NCBI GenBank assembly: GCA_013152945.1 | Contig: JAADFL010000119.1 | Coordinates: forward strand, 1-20,946 | Length of the DNA: 20,946 nucleotides | Direction of reading: 5' to 3' | Source: Deltaproteobacteria bacterium | Lineage (GTDB): Bacteria > Myxococcota_A > JAADFL01 | Part shown: positions 15,758 to 20,946 of the stretch, piece by piece | Numbering within the stretch: the stretch's first letter is position 1 | How the letters are laid out: each line of letters starts with the position of its first letter | Translations under genes and position numbers: made by a program | Notes under the pieces: generated by a model | What the model was told of the DNA's origin: nothing | Databases searched by the model: none | What the model saw: the letters and a program-made list of their open reading frames with translations, nothing else

Positions 15758-15806
15758 CCAAGACCTGGTTGTGTTAAGCTTGGAATTATTTTTTGGAGGT
15801 GTTTGG

Positions 15807-17264
15807 ATGTCTGCGCTCAACCATTCCAAGAAAACCGGACGTCTTGGAATTCTTCCTGTTTTCACGTCCATCTTCTTACTTTTATCATTTACCGTATCAC
15901 TCTCATCGAGAGCCGAGACAACAATGCAAAAGGCGAACAGGCAAAGGATTTCCAATGCATTCAAATCTCTTCCGGGGGCATCTGCCGATCAAATCAGGAA
16001 ACTGACGGATGCCGTAGTACGACGTTTCGGTGACAAGCTCATAGAGAAGGCATATCTTCCTTCGGTAGTCTCTCTCGCAAATGCAGGCATATTCGAGCAA
16101 GTACCTTCGGCCAGGATAGCCGACACGGTATACAAGGCGATATCAGCCATAAAGAGAGGTGCGCCCATTGGCATGACCGTTGAGCTTGCCCAAACTTGTT
16201 TTGCCCGAAACATGACAGAAGGGCAATTGCTTGGAGCTGCCATGGAACTTCGTAATTTCTCGACAACTCGAATACCGAAGAGGGTGTACACAGACATGGT
16301 GGTTCAATGGCTGCGGGCCGACCTTGGTCCCAATGCAATGCACGCAGCCATGCGTACCATACAGGATGGTTTCAGAAAGGGAGTCGATCCCGGGATGGTG
16401 GGCCTGATCCTCCTGGATCGCCTCCTCGCTTCAATGGGATATCCCAGGCCGGGAAAGGTGAACGACCTGCCCAAAAAGAAGGCAAGGCGTGTGTGTGAGA
16501 ACGAAATGAAGAAGATGGCTTACGCAGGGAAAAGGACTAAAGAGCTTCAAAGAAGAAGGGCCATTTTCAAGGCAATGAAACAGGGCATAAAAAACGGTGT
16601 TCCATCACAGCTCGGCCAGGAAGTATTCCTGGCAGCCCTGCGGAAAAAGTGGGCACCCAAAGCTGCAGAGAAGGTATTCCAATCACTTGTGTCAGCAGCC
16701 AGGCAAAGGCGGATACTGGAGCCGTTGGCAGACACCCTCACTAAAGGGCTTGGAACCAAAGCAAATGAAAAACAGGCTGAAAGACAAGTGGAGAAAACCC
16801 GTAGAGCAGAAAAGAAAAAATCAGGGAATAGGTCCGCGGAAAAGGCCCCCAAGGCGCCAAGTAAACACAAAACCGGGTTCTCGATTGACAGGACGCAGAT
16901 GGAAAAATCCATCAATTCCTTCCTCGGAACGCCCTACCTTTGGGGAGGCAACACCAGGAGAGGAACCGACTGCTCCGGTTTCACATCGAGCGTGTACAGA
17001 GAGCAGGGCATCACTATCCCAAGGGTTGCAAGGGATCAGGAAAAATTTGCAAAGCATGTACCCCAAAGCAAGGCCGTGTTCGGAGATCTGGTATTCTTCA
17101 ACAAGCTTGGCGGAAATAGAGTCACCCACGTGGGCATCTATCTGGGCAACGGCAAGATGGCCCACGCAAGCTGCAGCAAGGGGGTGACCATAGCACCCCT
17201 GAATCGCAGATATTACCAGGCCAGGTTTCATTCCATGGGTGACATAGTCAGGGCCTTGCATTAA
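15807..17264 (+). CDS. Exported NlpC/P60-family peptidase with long N-terminal region
   Basis: A 485-residue exported protein. A signal peptide (LGILPVFTSIFLLLSFTVSL, cleavage near SSRA) is followed by a Lys/Arg-rich helical region of about 300 residues that I do not recognise, with a strongly basic stretch near 315-345. The C-terminal 115 residues are an NlpC/P60 domain: GTPYLWGG, catalytic C389 in DCSGF, H441 in THVGIYLG and H453 in MAHAS form the triad. NlpC/P60 enzymes cleave peptidoglycan stem peptides, usually the D-Glu-meso-diaminopimelate bond, in the periplasm. ATG 15807 is fixed by GGAGG 7-8 nt upstream and the signal peptide; the upstream open frame is not used. It is the first gene of a three-gene operon; the next begins 26 nt after its stop. 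The specific bond cut is not known. Confidence 0.85.
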   Translation: MSALNHSKKTGRLGILPVFTSIFLLLSFTVSLSSRAETTMQKANRQRISNAFKSLPGASADQIRKLTDAVVRRFGDKLIEKAYLPSVVSLANAGIFEQVPSARIADTVYKAISAIKRGAPIGMTVELAQTCFARNMTEGQLLGAAMELRNFSTTRIPKRVYTDMVVQWLRADLGPNAMHAAMRTIQDGFRKGVDPGMVGLILLDRLLASMGYPRPGKVNDLPKKKARRVCENEMKKMAYAGKRTKELQRRRAIFKAMKQGIKNGVPSQLGQEVFLAALRKKWAPKAAEKVFQSLVSAARQRRILEPLADTLTKGLGTKANEKQAERQVEKTRRAEKKKSGNRSAEKAPKAPSKHKTGFSIDRTQMEKSINSFLGTPYLWGGNTRRGTDCSGFTSSVYREQGITIPRVARDQEKFAKHVPQSKAVFGDLVFFNKLGGNRVTHVGIYLGNGKMAHASCSKGVTIAPLNRRYYQARFHSMGDIVRALH

Positions 17265-17290
17265 AACACGGCCTTGAAAAGGAGTTCAAC

Positions 17291-18292
17291 GTGCAGGGCC
17301 GGATATTAAAGTATTTCTTGTATTCATTGGTTGCCCTTTTAAGCGCAAGGGTGGGTCAAGCCCAAACCGCTGCGATACAGGTCAAGGTTTCCAAGAATAG
17401 GTCGTCCGAAAATGTCGAAAAGGCCGTATTCGGGATCGGAGAACTGACCGGCAATCCAATTGCGATTTCACGCGCAGACCTGGATGGAGACGGCAGGGAT
17501 GAACTCCTCGTATTATTGGACGATCTTTTACTTGCATACAAGGTGCACAGGCACTCTCTTTCCATCTATGCCAGGCTCGGTTTGGAGCATTTTCCAAGAT
17601 CCGCCACAAGGGTTAGAAAACCTGTAGGCAGCCTTGCTGCTATGTACATGGACCTTGATAAAAGAGAGGAAATAGCATTCAACACAGGCTCGATTGCACA
17701 GGGAGCCATTATTTATTGGTCCGGGCTTCGCTTCATAAGACTTGACACGTTGTCAGGCATGCCGCTTGCCATGGGACGGCGTAACGACGGCAAATTCATG
17801 TTACTGGGCAAGCTGGCGCCCGGAACATCTTTGTACGCATCCATATGCATCAAGCGATTACAGATGGACCAATGCGATGAACAGATGATTGGACAACAGA
17901 GCCTTGCCGTAACCGCTACCCGCGACCTGGAGTACATTTCCGCCTTGCACCAGGATGGAACCGTACATACATGGGGAACAGACGGTGTAGAGTTACCTGT
18001 CGTGAAAAACTGCGGCGAGGCCCTGGCAGTAACAGAGCTGGAAGGCAAGGGTTTGCCTGAACTCGTGGTCTCGGCACCCGTGCTCCCACCCGGGCCGGAC
18101 CGGGTCAAGGTAATGAATCTCGAAGGAGAAGGGGCTCCGACACCGCTCTGGATCTCAAGACCCATCCCTGGTGTTGTCCGGGCCATTACCACGGGCGGTT
18201 TCGAATCAGCCGCTTCGAATGAAATTATTATAGCCTACACGGATGAAAAAAGCGAAAGCGGTAAAACAAAGCTGATGGAGGTGGAATGGTGA
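17291..18292 (+). CDS. Exported FG-GAP/VCBS repeat-like protein
   Basis: A 333-residue protein with signal peptide (YFLYSLVALLSARVGQA, cleavage near residue 24). At 63-71 is a calcium-loop motif DLDGDGRDE followed by hydrophobic LLVLLDD, as in FG-GAP/VCBS beta-propeller blades. Further degenerate blades end in DLDKREEIAFNTG, ELEGKGLPELVVSA and SAASNEIIIAYTD. The likely fold is a small periplasmic or surface beta-propeller that binds a protein or glycan; no catalytic motif is visible. GTG 17291 has GGAG 6 nt upstream (17281-17284). Its last codons overlap the start of the following gene by 7 nt, so translation of the two is probably coupled. Family assignment rests mainly on the first repeat. 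Confidence 0.6.
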   Translation: MQGRILKYFLYSLVALLSARVGQAQTAAIQVKVSKNRSSENVEKAVFGIGELTGNPIAISRADLDGDGRDELLVLLDDLLLAYKVHRHSLSIYARLGLEHFPRSATRVRKPVGSLAAMYMDLDKREEIAFNTGSIAQGAIIYWSGLRFIRLDTLSGMPLAMGRRNDGKFMLLGKLAPGTSLYASICIKRLQMDQCDEQMIGQQSLAVTATRDLEYISALHQDGTVHTWGTDGVELPVVKNCGEALAVTELEGKGLPELVVSAPVLPPGPDRVKVMNLEGEGAPTPLWISRPIPGVVRAITTGGFESAASNEIIIAYTDEKSESGKTKLMEVEW

Positions 18293-19713
18293 GAAGTACG
18301 GCCGTTCTGCTGGGTATGCTGCTTGTTTTCAGCGAAATGCCGGCAACGCATGCAGCTATTTCAGCCCGGTACGGCGGTGTTCTCAAAGTGGCGCTGCCTG
18401 GAATTCCTTTTTACATGGATCCTGCCCATATCATGACGCTCTCCGACCGAATTGCCGTATCACTGATGTTCGAGACGTTGTTCTCGATTGGTCCTGACAA
18501 TGAGCCGAGACCGTCCCTGGTGTATGACTACAGCGTTTCGGACGACCAAATGGAATATACCTTCCATTTAAAGCCGTTTCTCGAATTCCAAGATAGCGGA
18601 AGGTTGACGGCCGATGATGTAATCTACACCTTCAAAAGACTGCTATCTCCAAAGAGGCCGTCAGAATATGCCTGGTTGCTTTTTTCGATCAAGGGCGCCA
18701 AGGCATACAATGAAAAAAAGGCGGCATCAATCGAAGGCCTTCAGAAAATAAATGATATTACTTTCAAAGTAGTACTTTCAAAACCCGATAATTCTTTCCT
18801 GAAAAAGCTTGCAGCTCTACCAACGGCAATAGTTCCATTCGGTATCGATTACAGGCGCAGCGCATTCGGACGCAGGCCCCTCGGATGCGGCCCCTTTGAA
18901 TTTGCCGGTTTTCTCGAACAAGGAGGTGTGGCATTGAGGGCCTGGACAGGGCATTTCAAGGGAAGGCCTTTTCTTGACAGGGTTGAATTAGTGCCTCCGG
19001 GAAAAAAACCTGTCGATATTTCTCTGGATCATTCCGCCCGGGTTCTGCCCCGAACCAGCATAATCGAATCAAAGCCATGGCGGCTCGTTATACTCGAACC
19101 CGGTGACAGGCTTGACCTTTCCAAGCCCGGGCTGCGGCAGGCTATGTTCTCATTGTTGGAAAGGAGATCCCTGGCTGAAAGATTCGGCAGGGGAAGAACA
19201 AGGGCTGTTATGGGACTCGATCCTTTCAAAGATTCACGTATTTTTAATCCCATGACTTCTACTGCTGCTGCTGCACGGATCATTGCAGCCGAAGTGCCGT
19301 CTAAAATAGTGATTCTGGCCAGGAAGAATCCAACCGAAAGAACCGGATTGGCACAGGCGATTGCAAGAGCTATGGAAAGGGCGGGCTTGCATGTCGAAGT
19401 AGATTCCGAGGATCCGCTTGGCTTTATCAGAGTACTGAACTTGAAGCTTTTCGACTTCATGATTAAAAGCGTGGATCCGTTCATTCAGGACCCTGTGTTA
19501 GAACAAGAACAACTGGCCGGTGATTACAGGGCCCGGTCCATCGAAGAGTTAACATCGTCCCTGTCCTTCTTTCCGCTCTTCTATGAATCCACCTCCATTG
19601 AATTCAGCCAAAGGCTCATGGGCCTGCACATGAGGCAAGACGGTACATTGAACCTTGAAGATGTCTGGATTGCGCCGGATATTCAGGACAAAAAGGCCGA
19701 TGGGGAAAAATAA
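18286..19713 (+). CDS. Extracellular solute-binding protein, family 5 (Opp/Dpp-type)
   Basis: A 475-residue periplasmic binding protein of the SBP_bac_5 family, which usually binds peptides, nickel or muropeptides for an ABC importer. A Sec signal peptide precedes the family opening GGVLKVALPG...DPAH (about 30-48). The conserved ADDVIYTFKRLLSP block and a CGPFEF segment (GTGPF-type) follow. It is shorter than typical members (500-540 residues); the C-terminal lobe looks condensed. No permease or ATPase gene is in the window. ATG 18286 has GGAGGT (18277-18282) close upstream; a GTG at 18289 has the better spacing of 7 nt and gives almost the same protein. It overlaps the FG-GAP-like gene by 7 nt. 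Next to an NlpC/P60 hydrolase, binding of released wall peptides is an attractive but unproven role. Confidence 0.85.
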   Translation: MVRSTAVLLGMLLVFSEMPATHAAISARYGGVLKVALPGIPFYMDPAHIMTLSDRIAVSLMFETLFSIGPDNEPRPSLVYDYSVSDDQMEYTFHLKPFLEFQDSGRLTADDVIYTFKRLLSPKRPSEYAWLLFSIKGAKAYNEKKAASIEGLQKINDITFKVVLSKPDNSFLKKLAALPTAIVPFGIDYRRSAFGRRPLGCGPFEFAGFLEQGGVALRAWTGHFKGRPFLDRVELVPPGKKPVDISLDHSARVLPRTSIIESKPWRLVILEPGDRLDLSKPGLRQAMFSLLERRSLAERFGRGRTRAVMGLDPFKDSRIFNPMTSTAAAARIIAAEVPSKIVILARKNPTERTGLAQAIARAMERAGLHVEVDSEDPLGFIRVLNLKLFDFMIKSVDPFIQDPVLEQEQLAGDYRARSIEELTSSLSFFPLFYESTSIEFSQRLMGLHMRQDGTLNLEDVWIAPDIQDKKADGEK

Positions 19714-19834
19714 TTAAATAACCAATATTCCACACCTTCCTGAAGGAGTTCTGGGGAATTTCCGAGAGCCTTATCGAAGCCCATCAGGCGCAAGCTGATG
19801 AGTCCATGCCGGGGAGCCGGAGTAGTTGCTTCTG

Positions 19835-20033
19835 CTACGGCAGGCACCCGCCATCGGCGGCACAGACATGCTGGTGAAGATAATAGCCGTCGGGCAGCGT
19901 CCCAAAGATCTGATCCAGTACCACGAAACCAGGCTCCAACTCCTCGTGCCCGGTCACCTCCCGCATGTAGGTTCAGCATGGCACCACCGGACACGAGACC
20001 GGCACCGACCTTGAGCAGGCCAAGCATGACCAT
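19835..20033 (-). pseudogene. Small membrane-protein-like ORF apparently broken by one base
   Basis: Reading left from ATG 20033, frame one gives about 21 natural-looking hydrophobic residues (MVMLGLLKVGAGLVSGGAML). It then turns Arg/Ala-rich and unnatural. A second frame, offset by one base, begins at ATG 19966 and reads 43 plausible residues (including EELEPGFVVLDQIFGTLPDG) to a TAG at 19835. Removing one base near 19967-19971 joins the two into a single 65-residue protein. No ribosome binding site is evident. It may be a decayed gene, an assembly error, or coincidence. No family recognised. A 6-bp hairpin CATCAG/CTGATG lies at 19782-19800; otherwise 19714-20090 holds nothing further I can support. 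Confidence 0.3.
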
Positions 20034-20090
20034 GTTTACGCCAGTACGGGCACCGGAAAAGCAACGTGCAGTCGCGACCTGTGCAAGCTA

Positions 20091-20711
20091 TCAGCGCAGT
20101 CCGTACAATGCCTCGGCACCTTCCTTCGAGTAACCAACATTGAACTCGGCTTCCACGAGTTTCATCTCCAAGCCGGTTTCATGGTTACGCAGCATGCAGT
20201 CGTACAAACGGCCTTCCCATGTCGGGGAATCCGGCACAGGCAGGTGATCATTCACCAGCTTGCCCTCTGACACGGTGTAGAAGAAGGTCTCCCCTTTCTT
20301 GCCGCGGTATGATGCAACCAGTTCCACCGGGTTTAGGGTGCCTGGGCTGTTTTCCGCGAGATCGAATTCCCCCAGAGCAAGCCCTTTAGGGGCGTATAGC
20401 TTGATGATCAGGTCGAATCCATTGGGATAGCCCGTGGTGTGTCCGTTGATGTGGCCTGTGGTTGCGAGGTTGTACAAGTCTGTATCGAGCTTGAGCTTCT
20501 TGCCATCCACCTGCTCGGTTCCGGAAATCCATCCCTGGGAGCCCTTGGAGCAGCCAAGACAAGCAGACCAGAAGACGATGGTTACAGCCAGCAGTAGACC
20601 CGGCCCGCTACAGAGGCGTAAAGATATTCCCTTCCTGACACACTCCCCTCCGGCCGTTCGGCCGGGGCCGATTTTCCTTTGTTCATCGGCGATTATTCCA
20701 GTCGATTCCAA
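20091..20711 (-). CDS. Putative lipoprotein of unknown family, start uncertain
   Basis: The body of this protein (about 170 residues after the signal) reads as a beta-rich exported protein (FDLIIKLYAPKGLALGEFDL, FFYTVSEGKL, EMKLVEAEFNVGYSKEGAEA). In front is a hydrophobic stretch LLLAVTIVFWSACLGC, a plausible lipoprotein signal ending at either cysteine. The start is unclear. The only upstream start in frame is TTG 20711, without a ribosome binding site. A good GGAGGGGAG at about 20640-20650 is followed by an in-frame GTC rather than GTG. An ATG at 20686 (MNKGK...) is in the next frame. One missing or added base would repair it. Base composition is richer in G+C than in most of the window. 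No family recognised. A broken 5' end or sequencing error should be considered. Confidence 0.5.
   Translation of the reverse strand: MESTGIIADEQRKIGPGRTAGGECVRKGISLRLCSGPGLLLAVTIVFWSACLGCSKGSQGWISGTEQVDGKKLKLDTDLYNLATTGHINGHTTGYPNGFDLIIKLYAPKGLALGEFDLAENSPGTLNPVELVASYRGKKGETFFYTVSEGKLVNDHLPVPDSPTWEGRLYDCMLRNHETGLEMKLVEAEFNVGYSKEGAEALYGLR
20650..20665. repeat. GC-rich palindrome in the 5' part of the lipoprotein gene
   Basis: CCGGCCG-TT-CGGCCGG, a perfect 7-bp stem with a two-base centre. On the minus strand it directly precedes GGAGGGGAG, so in RNA the hairpin could hide a ribosome binding site. It may also be where a sequencing or replication slip occurred. Confidence 0.4.
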
Positions 20712-20840
20712 AACGTACGTCTATTTAACTGGTCTTTCCATTCCTGTCAACTTACTGGACATCCGAGTGTGGTAGCCGAATTAAAATGTCAGTAGAAAGG
20801 GGATTCGTCCCATACGGATTCAGGCTGTTCGCAACAATTC

Positions 20841-20880
20841 GGGCGTTGCCCCTGGCTGACATATTACGCCCCTTCAGGGC
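20841..20880. repeat. REP-like paired hairpins
   Basis: Two short GC-rich hairpins lie in tandem: GGGC-GTT-GCCC (20841-20851) and GCCC-CTTCA-GGGC (20868-20880), 16 nt apart. The layout, and a minus-strand consensus (gccctgaaggggcg, then gggcaacgccc), resembles dispersed palindromic repeats mobilised by REP-associated tyrosine transposases in several bacterial groups. I know that resemblance from memory only; no second copy or transposase is in this window. The rest of 20712-20946 shows no gene. Confidence 0.4.
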
Positions 20881-20946
20881 TTGATTGGTGGCAAGCATTC
20901 AAAGCATCCGGCCATACATCCCGCATCATAGGGACATCGTCCTTAA

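Noticed and set aside
19798-20133. Plus-strand 111-residue open frame
   Set aside because: Arg/Pro/Ala-rich composition, no ribosome binding site, and overlaps more protein-like minus-strand reading.

Overview
The window (base composition near 50% G+C, somewhat richer after about 19.8 kb) looks like chromosomal DNA of a Gram-negative bacterium with an elaborate outer envelope. The best taxonomic hint is a protein ending in what I recognise as the MXAN_5187-type C-terminal domain, typical of Myxococcota and related deltaproteobacterial lineages. A tungsten/molybdenum aldehyde:ferredoxin oxidoreductase (AOR) homologue suggests at least part-time anaerobic metabolism. Species-level placement is not possible by eye. 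No rRNA, tRNA, CRISPR array or transposase gene was found.

Layout. 0.3-3.4 kb (minus): an AOR-family oxidoreductase followed by a two-domain class II aldolase with a Cys-rich insertion; together they could release and then oxidise an aldehyde. 3.7-5.8 kb (minus): a transmembrane sensor-like protein with a very long acidic linker and the MXAN_5187-type end, with its own promoter. 6.0-9.4 kb (minus): three lipoprotein genes carrying LPP20-like domains (one, two and one copies), the last also with a FlgT/CsgG-like tail; an intrinsic terminator separates the first gene from the other two. 9.8-11.2 kb (plus): a DapA-family synthase gene 2 nt from a small cyclic-nucleotide-binding-domain gene. 11.3-14.0 kb (minus): an outer-membrane barrel and a LolA-like lipoprotein-sorting protein. 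14.4-14.7 kb (minus): a small WYL-like protein behind a promoter that contains a palindrome. 14.9-15.5 kb (minus): an orphan response regulator with a Fis-type helix-turn-helix. 15.8-19.7 kb (plus): a tight three-gene operon of exported proteins (NlpC/P60 hydrolase, FG-GAP/VCBS-like protein, family 5 solute-binding protein). 19.8-20.9 kb: a lipoprotein-like gene without a convincing start, a small ORF apparently broken by one base, and a REP-like pair of hairpins.

Most products are predicted to be exported or membrane-bound. The strongest candidates for something undescribed are the LPP20 lipoprotein cluster next to the MXAN_5187-type sensor, with no flagellar genes in view, and the NlpC/P60-VCBS-solute-binding operon divergent from an orphan response regulator. 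Functional links between these genes are inference from position only. The last kilobase shows apparent single-base lesions and may be either a decaying region or a less reliable contig end.
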